Shown: piece after piece, positions 43,132 to 50,527 of the stretch
Layout: every line of letters starts with the position of its first letter
How positions within the stretch are numbered: position 1 is the stretch's first letter
NCBI GenBank assembly: GCA_016213675.1
Contig: JACQZW010000054.1
Location: forward strand, 62,001-126,000
Length of the DNA: 64,000 bases
Reading direction: 5' to 3'
Source of the DNA: Acidobacteriota bacterium
Lineage (GTDB): Bacteria > Acidobacteriota > Thermoanaerobaculia > Thermoanaerobaculales > Thermoanaerobaculaceae
The notes under the pieces: model-generated
Told to the model about the DNA's origin: nothing
Databases searched by the model: none
What the model saw: only the letters and a program-made list of their open reading frames with translations
Made by a program: the position numbers and the translations under genes

Positions 43132-45252
43132 TCATGTTCCGGGTGCCGCGACGGTTTCGGTTGCGAGCAGCCGGCCGTCGTTGGTGCCTGGGATCGAGTT
43201 TCCGTTGACTTCGGATACGTATGCAGCAACGCCGCCTGTGGCCCAGGTAATCCCGTCGTCGGCGAGCGTGACGCGGAGGCTCCCGCCGTCTATCGAGGCG
43301 ACACCGAGGCTTTCCGCGAACTGATCGACCTGTAGGTACTCGCCGGGCCGCAACTGGTAGGTCCGGCCGGCCAGCGCCGTGCCTTCGGACTCGAGGAGTT
43401 CGACGGTCACCGCCGCCGGGAGGAGCGAGCCGCCCGCGGACCCGCGGGTGTTCTGCAGGATCAGGTTGCTGCGCGCGACGTCTCCCTGGGAGAAGCCGTA
43501 GATCCGCCCCTCGATGCCGGGGACGACCTCGCCGGCCCCGGAGAGCGGCGATATGGCTTGGCCGTACGTCATTCCGGCGCTCGCCGGACCCGCCTCGGTC
43601 GAGTACGTGCGCATCCAGCCGAGGAGCGCGCCGGATTCGGTCGCGTCGACGCGGATCGATCCCTTCGTCGGCGGGGTCAGGAGCAGGGCGCCGAGCAGGG
43701 CGTTCTCGCTGGCGATGGCGTTCGCGGCCGGGAGCTGCAGCGTCAGGCTCGGCTGCACGTCGGCGTTGTCCCGCCCGCTCGGGAAGTACGCCAGGGCCGG
43801 CGCCAGGTGGCGCTCGCTGACGTTGAACAGGATCAGATCGCTCTGCCAGTGGCTGTTGTTCAGCCCGTCGATCAGGGCGGCCGACGGCAGCCAGAGGATC
43901 CGCTCGGCCGCGGGCCCCCACTGGGCGGGGAACTGGCAGCCGTCGTTGCTGGTGTTGTCGATCACGCTCGTCGAGGCGACCACCCGCCCGTCGATCCCGG
44001 TGACCTCGAAGCGGTGGAGGCTTTCCTCGAAGCTCGCCGTGCCGGGGTCGGGAAGGAGGCCGGGGAAGGCGAGGCGGAAGAGGTCGTCGAGCTGCCAGAA
44101 GGTCAGGGGCGGCACGTCAATAGACCGCTCGGCCTTGAGGTTGCCCGCCCGGTCGAGCCCGCGGATCAGGACTCTCGTGCACCTCCGGTCGGTGGCGAAG
44201 CCGAGGTTGGTCCGATAGCGGCCGGCGACAGCGGGCACCACCTGCGGCGTACCGGCAGGCGCCGCCGGGTTCCAGCGCTGGCCCGCGACCTGCTGGCCGT
44301 ACCGGCGGCTCGCGTCGATGCGGTTGTACGTGTTGGCGGAGACCAGGAGGCGCGTGGAGTCTCCGGCCGTGACCCGCCAGTGGATCGCCCCGCTGCCGGT
44401 GGTCCCGAACAGGGAGGCGACGACGTCGGGCACGGTCAGCGTCTGTCCCGGCGCGACGGTCCGGGTGCGGACCTGGCCTGGATCGACGGTGCCGCCGCGC
44501 GGGCTGAAGTACAGGTCGACGGCGAGGTCCTGCGCCGAGGCGTTGTGCAGGAAGAGGTCGGAGTGCCAGTCGCTTCCGGAAAAGCCGCCGACCGCGGCGA
44601 CTCCAGGGACCACGCCGGTCATCACGGGCGTGCCGGCGCCGACGCCGCGGGCGAAGGTGAAGTCGTCGCAGAACCAGTGGCGCGGACCCTGGGGGCTCGC
44701 CTCCGAGTCGAAGATCTCGAAGCTCGTGAACCCGTCGGGGTCGATGACGCCGAGGAAGGCGTAGGTCGAGCCGAGGGCGAGACTGCCGCTGTCCACCGGC
44801 GCGCCGTCGACGCGGATCCGGAGGGTGGTGGTGCCGGTCGACGTCTTGAACCAGCCGCCGAGCGCCACGAGCGTGCTTTCGCTCCACCCCCGCAGGACGT
44901 CGGGGTCGCCGCCAGGCTCGTCGTACAGCGCCCAGCCGGAGCGCGCGGCCCAGTTGTTGGTCGTGATGCCGTCCGAGCCGGACCAGGCGATGCCCTGGCT
45001 GGTCACGGAAGCTGCGGTCACGGGGCTGATCGGGTTGGCGGTGCGGACGCCGGCCCACGCGGCGCCCTCGAACCCCTCGGTGAACTGGTCGTACCCCGCG
45101 GCCGTGAGGGCGGCCAGGTAGGTTGCCTCGTCGGTGTAGGCGGTGGCCTCCGCGCCGGCCGGTGCGGCGGGGAGCAGGACGGCGAGGATCACGGCGCTCG
45201 CCAGCAGCGGCCCGCGGAGCTTCCTCGGAGCTCGTGAGCGTGTGTGCGTCAT
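43132..45252 (-). CDS. large secreted protein of unknown function
   Basis: A 706-residue protein with a signal peptide (LASAVILAVLLPAAPAGAEA). The N-terminal part (about 40-225) resembles a carbohydrate-binding or PEP-CTERM-type sandwich, with EGFEGAAWAGVRTANP and GTTTLRIRVDGAPVDSG, ending RHWFCDDFTFARG. The rest contains two related blocks, each with HSDLFLHN / HWQSDLILFN and a following strand-rich region (about 240-420 and 470-640), so it has an internal duplication. I cannot name a family with confidence. No transmembrane anchor or CxxCH is present. It lies inside the copper/cytochrome cluster, 62 bp before the Sco gene, and is probably exported with the other cluster proteins. Confidence 0.65.
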   Translation of the reverse strand: MTHTRSRAPRKLRGPLLASAVILAVLLPAAPAGAEATAYTDEATYLAALTAAGYDQFTEGFEGAAWAGVRTANPISPVTAASVTSQGIAWSGSDGITTNNWAARSGWALYDEPGGDPDVLRGWSESTLVALGGWFKTSTGTTTLRIRVDGAPVDSGSLALGSTYAFLGVIDPDGFTSFEIFDSEASPQGPRHWFCDDFTFARGVGAGTPVMTGVVPGVAAVGGFSGSDWHSDLFLHNASAQDLAVDLYFSPRGGTVDPGQVRTRTVAPGQTLTVPDVVASLFGTTGSGAIHWRVTAGDSTRLLVSANTYNRIDASRRYGQQVAGQRWNPAAPAGTPQVVPAVAGRYRTNLGFATDRRCTRVLIRGLDRAGNLKAERSIDVPPLTFWQLDDLFRLAFPGLLPDPGTASFEESLHRFEVTGIDGRVVASTSVIDNTSNDGCQFPAQWGPAAERILWLPSAALIDGLNNSHWQSDLILFNVSERHLAPALAYFPSGRDNADVQPSLTLQLPAANAIASENALLGALLLTPPTKGSIRVDATESGALLGWMRTYSTEAGPASAGMTYGQAISPLSGAGEVVPGIEGRIYGFSQGDVARSNLILQNTRGSAGGSLLPAAVTVELLESEGTALAGRTYQLRPGEYLQVDQFAESLGVASIDGGSLRVTLADDGITWATGGVAAYVSEVNGNSIPGTNDGRLLATETVAAPGT

Positions 45253-45262
45253 CGTCCCCTCC

Positions 45263-45730
45263 TCACTCCACGATCAGCCCGTCGGCGCGGAAGTCGCCGA
45301 CGACCACGGTCACGCGGCTGCCAGGCTTGATGTACTTGCCCGGGTTGGCGAAGAACATGAAGTACGTCCTTCCGGCCTTCGGCGGGTAGGTGGTGCGGAG
45401 CGCCCCCGTCTTCGGAGGCACCGGGACCTGGAACTTGGCGCCGGTCGCCTCGTCGATCAGGTACGGCTTGATCTTCCGCTCGAACAGCGGCGCCGCCTTT
45501 GCCGGGTCGAGCACCTTGTAACGGAAGTCCAGCATGTACCCGGCCGCGCTCTCGCGAAGCGCGACGATCTCGATGCCCCACCGCTCGCGCATGGACTCCG
45601 CGGCGGTCGGCGAGGCGGCGAGAGTGGGCTGTGGTGCGGTGACCGAGGCCGAGCCGGTTGACGGCACCGCGACCACGAGGGTCGCGAGGAGGAGGAACCT
45701 GGTTGCGGTCGTGCTCAGTCGGTGCGTCAT
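45263..45730 (-). CDS. small secreted protein of unknown function
   Basis: A 155-residue protein with a signal peptide (FLLLATLVVAVPSTGSAS). The mature part begins with SMRERWGIEIVALRESAAGY then MLDFRYKVLDPAKAAPLFER and KPYLIDEATGAKFQVP, and ends GSRVTVVVGDFRADGLIVE. This looks like a compact beta-sandwich. I associate the pattern with a conserved family often near copper or Sco genes, from memory and not verified. No metal-binding motif is evident. It sits 10 bp before the large secreted protein gene and after a hairpin that follows the third oxidase-fold gene. Confidence 0.7.
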   Translation of the reverse strand: MTHRLSTTATRFLLLATLVVAVPSTGSASVTAPQPTLAASPTAAESMRERWGIEIVALRESAAGYMLDFRYKVLDPAKAAPLFERKIKPYLIDEATGAKFQVPVPPKTGALRTTYPPKAGRTYFMFFANPGKYIKPGSRVTVVVGDFRADGLIVE

Positions 45731-45795
45731 GCTCGGCCTCGTTTCGGCGGTTCGTGCGGCATGCAGCCGCGGGCCCTCGGAAACTGCGACCCCGG

Positions 45796-45825
45796 GCGGG
45801 CGCCTCCCGGGTGGAAGGCGCCCGC
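45796..45825 (-). terminator. intercistronic hairpin after the third oxidase-fold gene
   Basis: A 10-bp perfect stem (45796-45805 with 45816-45825) with a 10-nt loop, about 14 nt past the stop at 45839 and before the 45730 gene. It may terminate, attenuate or mark a processing site. Confidence 0.5.
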
Positions 45826-45838
45826 CGGGGCACTCGCT

Positions 45839-47758
45839 CTACTGGATTCGCCTGACGATGTTGATGCGCATGGTCGCCACGTTGGAGATGGCGCCGTCGT
45901 TATCCCTGACGGTGTAGGTGAACGTGTCGGTACCCCTGACGTTGATGGCCGATGCGTAGTCGATCGTGCCGTTACCGTTGTTGTAGGCGGTACCGCCCAG
46001 GCTCGTCGTGATCCGGGGACGCGGGTCGCCCGGCAGCACGGCCTGGCCGGTCAGCACGACGCTGGCCGGGTTGATGGTGCCGTCCTCGTCCGTGTCGTTG
46101 GCGACGAGGCTGAAGCCGGTGATCGTGCCGTTGCGGGCCCGGACGGCGAAGTCGTCGACGGCCACCGGCGGGTGGTTCGGGTCGACGGTGATGGTGACCG
46201 TGACGGTGTTGCTGTCGAGGCCGCCGTCATTGGCCTTGTAGGTGAAGGTGTCGACGACCTGGGTCGCCCCGCCGTTCTCGCGGTTGTAGGTGAACGAGCC
46301 GTCGTTGGCCCCCCACGTCAGGGTGCCGCCGTTGGTCGTCCCCGAAACCAGAAGTGCGGTCAGGGGGTCGCCGTCCGCGTCGGAATCGTTGGCGAGGACG
46401 CCGGGCGCCGGGACGACGAGGTCGGTCCCGGAGAGAGCGGTGTAGCCGTCGGCGGTCGCGACAGGGGCGTCGGCCGTCGGCGCGACGACGATCTGGACCG
46501 TCGCCGGGGCGCTGGTCTGGACCCCGTCGGATGCCTGGTACGTGAAGCTGTCCGTGCCGTAGAAGTTCGGGTTCGGGTTGTAGGTGAAGGAGCCATTGGA
46601 CGCCAGCGCCACGACGCCGGCGGTGGTGGGCGAGGCGAGGACGGCCGTCAGGCCGGTCGCCGGGGTGTCGTTGCCCAGGACGCCCGGGGCAGCCACCGCG
46701 AGGAGCGTGTCCTCAGTGGCGTTGTAGCCGTCGTTGGCCGCAGTCGGGCCGCCGGTCGGCGACAGGACTTCGAGGTGGGCAAGCAGCCCGCCGCCGCCGG
46801 CGCCGTCCGTGGTGAGGTGGAGACGACGGTCGTAGACCGGGTAGGTGCCGGCCGTCGACGGCTGGAAGATGGCGTCGCTGGTCTTGCCGGGGGCGAGGTA
46901 AACGTTGTACTGCGCCCGCGGGTAGGGGTACTTGGAACCGTCCTCGGCGACCACCGACCAGTAGGCGTTCTGGACGACGGGCACGTGAGCCTTCAGCCCG
47001 GCGTTGAGGAAGCGGATGAGGGTCTTCTCGTTCGCATCGCCGGCCGGGATCGCCGGGTCGCCGGCCTGGTAGGGCTGGCCGTTGACCAGGAAGTAGCGCG
47101 GGTCGTAGTTGATGGCGTTGGCGGGCGTCGCCGTGGCGTGCAGCGCCGCGTCGACCTCGCTGTAGAACATGATGACCTCGTTGTCGTACTCGACGCCGGC
47201 GTACGCCTGCGCCTTGGCGGGCGGGGCAGCCTCGACGGCGTTCTTGGTGACCGCACCGTAGAGGCCCATGTGCGCCTGCAGCGTGACGTGGCTCCCGCTC
47301 TGGTAGAGGAAGGTGCCCGCCCGCAGGCCTGTCCAAGTGAACGTCGCGCTACCGCCGGCCGGGGCCTGGGCGATGAACGACGTGGCCCGGGTTCGTCCCT
47401 GCGGGTCTGTCATCGTGCCGGCCGGGACCGAACCCCCAGTGACGGCTGGGAGCGCCTCGCCCGGCAGGACGATCGACACGCCCTCGGGCAGGTTGTTGGT
47501 GAGGTTGACGATCAGGTCCTCCCCGGCGGGTACGACGAGCCTCGGCCCCGGGACCGTGACCGTGCCGAGGCTCGGGCAGGTGCCGGCCACGGTGGTCGCG
47601 GTGCAGGCGAAGCCCCACACCGGCACGTTCTGGCCGGCGATGACGACCGTCGCTGCCCCGGCGGTCAGGCTGTATTCCGCCGCGAAGGAGGCGCTTGCCG
47701 CCGTGGCGGCGACCGCCAGCACGAGTGCAAGCCTTCCGAGTGTCCGTTTGCAGTTCAT
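45839..47758 (-). CDS. multicopper-oxidase-fold protein lacking copper ligands, fused to tandem Ig-like/cadherin domains
   Basis: 639 residues. The signal peptide is followed by two cupredoxin-like domains (about 25-330) with the oxidase spacing: GPRLVVPAGEDLIVNLTNNL, FLYQSGSHVTLQAHMGLYGAV and KTSDAIFQPSTAGTYPVYDRR. The HWHG, HxH, HPxHxH and HCH copper motifs are all replaced, so it should not bind a trinuclear cluster. Residues about 335-639 form three Ig-like/cadherin (VCBS-type) repeats with AxDGYxAxxGTxL, GVLANDSDADGDPL and TDSFTYQASDG patterns. Such repeats usually mediate calcium-dependent adhesion. It is the third cupredoxin protein in a row and may be a structural partner of the two upstream oxidases. 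Confidence 0.8.
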   Translation of the reverse strand: MNCKRTLGRLALVLAVAATAASASFAAEYSLTAGAATVVIAGQNVPVWGFACTATTVAGTCPSLGTVTVPGPRLVVPAGEDLIVNLTNNLPEGVSIVLPGEALPAVTGGSVPAGTMTDPQGRTRATSFIAQAPAGGSATFTWTGLRAGTFLYQSGSHVTLQAHMGLYGAVTKNAVEAAPPAKAQAYAGVEYDNEVIMFYSEVDAALHATATPANAINYDPRYFLVNGQPYQAGDPAIPAGDANEKTLIRFLNAGLKAHVPVVQNAYWSVVAEDGSKYPYPRAQYNVYLAPGKTSDAIFQPSTAGTYPVYDRRLHLTTDGAGGGGLLAHLEVLSPTGGPTAANDGYNATEDTLLAVAAPGVLGNDTPATGLTAVLASPTTAGVVALASNGSFTYNPNPNFYGTDSFTYQASDGVQTSAPATVQIVVAPTADAPVATADGYTALSGTDLVVPAPGVLANDSDADGDPLTALLVSGTTNGGTLTWGANDGSFTYNRENGGATQVVDTFTYKANDGGLDSNTVTVTITVDPNHPPVAVDDFAVRARNGTITGFSLVANDTDEDGTINPASVVLTGQAVLPGDPRPRITTSLGGTAYNNGNGTIDYASAINVRGTDTFTYTVRDNDGAISNVATMRINIVRRIQ

Positions 47759-47773
47759 CTCATCCTCCTCCGT

Positions 47774-49177
47774 CTATGGAATCGGGGTCCCGGGCGGTTC
47801 GACGATCAGCATGGTCATCATGCCGCCGGGGAAGATATCGAAGTTGGTAAGTTCCTTCTCGGTGTGGCTGTGCCACATGAAGGTGAAGCCGGCGTTCGGG
47901 TTCAGACCGCCCTGCCCGGGGGGCAGGGAGCCGAGGGTCCCGAGGTAGGGCGAGCCGCTGTAGAAGCCGCCGAACGTCAGGTCGAGCGGTTCCGGCAGGA
48001 CCACCGGGAACAGCTTGCCGTGATCGCCGCAGTCCTCCTTCGTCACCGGGTCGGTGACGCCGGGCTGGGTGGCGCCGGGGTCGTTGACGGAGATGCCGTT
48101 GCAGGTGTGCTCGTACTTCTCGCCGGTGCCGTAGAGATCCCAGCCCATGCCCTTGCCGGTCCAGGAGAAGATGGCGTCGACGGTCTCGCCGGGGATCGCC
48201 TGGATGGTGAAAACCTCGTAGCCCAGGTCGGGGCCGACGTTGGCCACGCCCTGGCCCGGCGCGCTCTCGAGGAGCCGGGCGTCCTTGGCGATGACCCGGG
48301 CGTGGTTGCCGTGGTGGTGGAACGGGTGCAGGTCGCGCCCGCCGGAGACCACTCGCATCAGCACGCTCTCGCCGGGACGCGTGCGGACCATGGAGCCGTA
48401 GGGCTGCGTCGGCATCCACGGGACGTGCGGGGCGAGCATCGAGTCCGGCGCGGTCCGGCCATTGAGGAACCAGTAGCCCGAGAAGTACTCGGACAACCAA
48501 TTGCTGGCCTCGATGGTCGCCAGGCCGGCGGGGATTCCGAACTCAAGCGCCTGGTGGATCCGCGGGTCCATCTCGGAGAGGACGAAGAGGTACTCGTGGT
48601 CGAACGCCGAGCGGGCGTCACCGTACGCGGTGCCGGCGACGGGGTTGAAGCCGGTCGGCCGCACGACGATGGCGCCGAGGACGCCCATCTCGACCTGCAG
48701 CTCCGGCCGGGTGCCCGAGTTGTAGAGGAAGGTCCCGGGGCGGGACGCGGTGAAGGTGTAGACGACGGCGGACTCGTCGACGCCCACTGTTCCCGGGTCG
48801 TCGGCCTGCGCGGCCTCTCGCGTCAGGAGCCCGGGCACGCCGCCGGTCGCGGAGACCTCCATGCCGGGGAAGACGAGCGACACGCGGCCGGCCGCCACCG
48901 GCAACGCGTTCCTCAGGGTGACGGTGATCGTGTCACCCTGGTTGAGGATCAGGGTCGGCGCCGGGTACTGGGGGCCGGCCGCGGGATCCGGGGAGAGGCC
49001 CCAGAAGTACAGGCTGATGCCGTCTCCCGAGGTCACGTACCCCTCCTTCACCGTGAAGGCGAAGTTGGTCCCGGTCAGGCCCTCGATCAGCGAGTGGGCG
49101 CCAGCCACCGTCGGCAGCAGGAGCAAGGCCGCGAGGACGATGGGGACCGGTGCGAGTCGAAGCAGTTGCCGTTTCAT
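47774..49177 (-). CDS. multicopper-oxidase-fold protein B with C-terminal copper ligands only
   Basis: A 467-residue secreted protein (signal LLLLPTVAGA). The first cupredoxin domain (about 45-175) follows the oxidase pattern (APTLILNQGDTITVTLRNAL, GTFLYNSGTRPELQVEMGVLGAI) but its two His motifs are lost. The last domain keeps them: LHPFHHHGNHARV (His284, 287, 288, 289 and 292) and FMWHSHTEKELTN (His436 and His438), ending FPGGMMTMLIV. These match motifs 3 and 4 of multicopper oxidases, without the type 1 Cys. The missing domain-1 set is found in the gene 23 bp upstream. GGAGGAATGAG precedes the ATG at 49177; longer frames have no support. Confidence 0.85.
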   Translation of the reverse strand: MKRQLLRLAPVPIVLAALLLLPTVAGAHSLIEGLTGTNFAFTVKEGYVTSGDGISLYFWGLSPDPAAGPQYPAPTLILNQGDTITVTLRNALPVAAGRVSLVFPGMEVSATGGVPGLLTREAAQADDPGTVGVDESAVVYTFTASRPGTFLYNSGTRPELQVEMGVLGAIVVRPTGFNPVAGTAYGDARSAFDHEYLFVLSEMDPRIHQALEFGIPAGLATIEASNWLSEYFSGYWFLNGRTAPDSMLAPHVPWMPTQPYGSMVRTRPGESVLMRVVSGGRDLHPFHHHGNHARVIAKDARLLESAPGQGVANVGPDLGYEVFTIQAIPGETVDAIFSWTGKGMGWDLYGTGEKYEHTCNGISVNDPGATQPGVTDPVTKEDCGDHGKLFPVVLPEPLDLTFGGFYSGSPYLGTLGSLPPGQGGLNPNAGFTFMWHSHTEKELTNFDIFPGGMMTMLIVEPPGTPIP

Positions 49178-49200
49178 CTCATTCCTCCTCATCGTCGCGC

Positions 49201-50460
49201 TCAGTTGATGACGATCTCGGTCATCATTCCGCCGAAATCGTCCTCCCGGTTGCTCAGGTAGTTGAGGTCCATGGCGTACAGGAAGTACTTGCCGGGCGCC
49301 ACGCCGGCGGTGTCGACGATGACGTCGGCCGACTCGCCGCCGCCCAGGGTCACCGACACCGTGTCGTAGGTGAGGTCCTTGCCCAGTAGCGGGCCAGCCC
49401 CGTCGGGATCCGGTCCGCGCAGGATCCGGGCGTTCCAGCCGACCACCTTGAACGGAAGCCCGAGCGCGCCGATCGAGAAGAAGCGGGTCACGGAGAGGTT
49501 CGACAGGCGCAGGAGCACCTTCTGACCCGCCGTGGCCGTGATGATCGAGTCGATCTTCTGGGACTGCGTGCCGGCCGGGTTGTAGGCCGTGGCGTTGGCC
49601 GGGTCGCCGTTCTCGTCGAGCGGCGGCGGCAGCGCCCCGGCGACGACCGTGTCCGGGTAGCCGCGACCGTTGAGCATCGCGTAGTCGTCCTTCATGGCGT
49701 AGAAGGGGAGCGGCTGCACCGCGAGGTGCTCGTCGTGGTAGTAGGAGTCGAACGATGCGAGCTGGATGGGGAACTCCACGTCGTAGCCGGTGGAGCCGTT
49801 CACGTCGTTGTAGGCGAACGTGGTGCACGGCGAGCCGCCGGCACAGGTGCCCGCGGAGGTCCCGTTCTGCTGGGGCCGCACGTAAAGGTTGCCGAGCATG
49901 CCCATCTGCATGTGCTCGGTCGCCTCGACGTGGCAGTGATACATGTAGGTCCCCGGCTCGACGACGTTGTAGAAGTAGGTGAAGGTCGATCCCATGTTGA
50001 TGGTCGCCGAGGAGTCCGGCACGCCGTCGAAGATCGCCGAGGCGTCCGGGAAGCCGTGCCAGTGCACGCTGTGCGGGTCGAACAGGTCGGGGCGGAAGAC
50101 CATTCCGACGTTGGAGAGCGACAGGTAGAGGGTGTCCCCTTCGTCGACGGCGATCGTCGGCGCCGGGAAGTTGGCGGCGACCAGGCCCTTGTTCGCGACC
50201 TGGTTCTCCGCGATGCCGGTCATGTCCGAAAAGCCGAAGGTGTACTGCAGGTGCCCGTCGGCCATGCTGATGAAGCCGTCGCCGGCCGACAGGTGCATGC
50301 ACTTCTGGTTCGCCGGCCAGATCTCGCCGGGGTCGAGCTGGGCGTTGTGGTTGGTGTCGCCGGGGCACTGGACGAAGATGGCTGCGAACGACGGCAGCGA
50401 CCCCATGACGAGCCCGGCAACCAAGAGGAGCATTGCCTTGTGAATCCCGCGTCCTTGCAT
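49201..50460 (-). CDS. multicopper-oxidase-fold protein A with N-terminal copper ligands and type 1 site
   Basis: A 419-residue secreted protein. Near the N-terminus DTNHNAQLDPGE looks like a calcium-binding EF-hand loop. Domain 1 has SVHWHGFP (His133, His135) and MYHCHVEATEHMQMGM (His175, Cys176, His177, His183, Met186 or Met188), giving a type 1 copper site and half of a trinuclear cluster. The loop between Cys and His is two residues longer than the usual HCHxxxHxxxGM. Domain 2 (about 280-419) keeps the fold and the ending DFGGMMTEIVIN but has no copper ligands. The complementary ligands are in the next gene, 23 bp away, suggesting a hetero-oligomeric oxidase. A hairpin and AAAGGAG precede it. 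Confidence 0.87.
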   Translation of the reverse strand: MQGRGIHKAMLLLVAGLVMGSLPSFAAIFVQCPGDTNHNAQLDPGEIWPANQKCMHLSAGDGFISMADGHLQYTFGFSDMTGIAENQVANKGLVAANFPAPTIAVDEGDTLYLSLSNVGMVFRPDLFDPHSVHWHGFPDASAIFDGVPDSSATINMGSTFTYFYNVVEPGTYMYHCHVEATEHMQMGMLGNLYVRPQQNGTSAGTCAGGSPCTTFAYNDVNGSTGYDVEFPIQLASFDSYYHDEHLAVQPLPFYAMKDDYAMLNGRGYPDTVVAGALPPPLDENGDPANATAYNPAGTQSQKIDSIITATAGQKVLLRLSNLSVTRFFSIGALGLPFKVVGWNARILRGPDPDGAGPLLGKDLTYDTVSVTLGGGESADVIVDTAGVAPGKYFLYAMDLNYLSNREDDFGGMMTEIVIN

Positions 50461-50484
50461 GGTCTCTGACTCCTTTCTTCCCGC

Positions 50485-50513
50485 GCCCCCGCCGGAGGTC
50501 GTCCGGCGGGGGC
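50485..50513 (-). other. intercistronic hairpin before oxidase A
   Basis: A 12-bp perfect stem (50485-50496 with 50502-50513, loop GGTCG), directly upstream of the AAAGGAG ribosome binding site of the 50460 gene and after the 1796-residue protein. Partial termination or mRNA stabilisation is likely. Confidence 0.55.
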
Positions 50514-50527
50514 CGTGGGACGGTTGA

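Noticed and set aside
42356-43921. Extended Sco reading frame of 521 codons
   Set aside because: The upstream part is in the shadow of the large secreted protein; AAAGGA and the signal peptide support the start at 43069.
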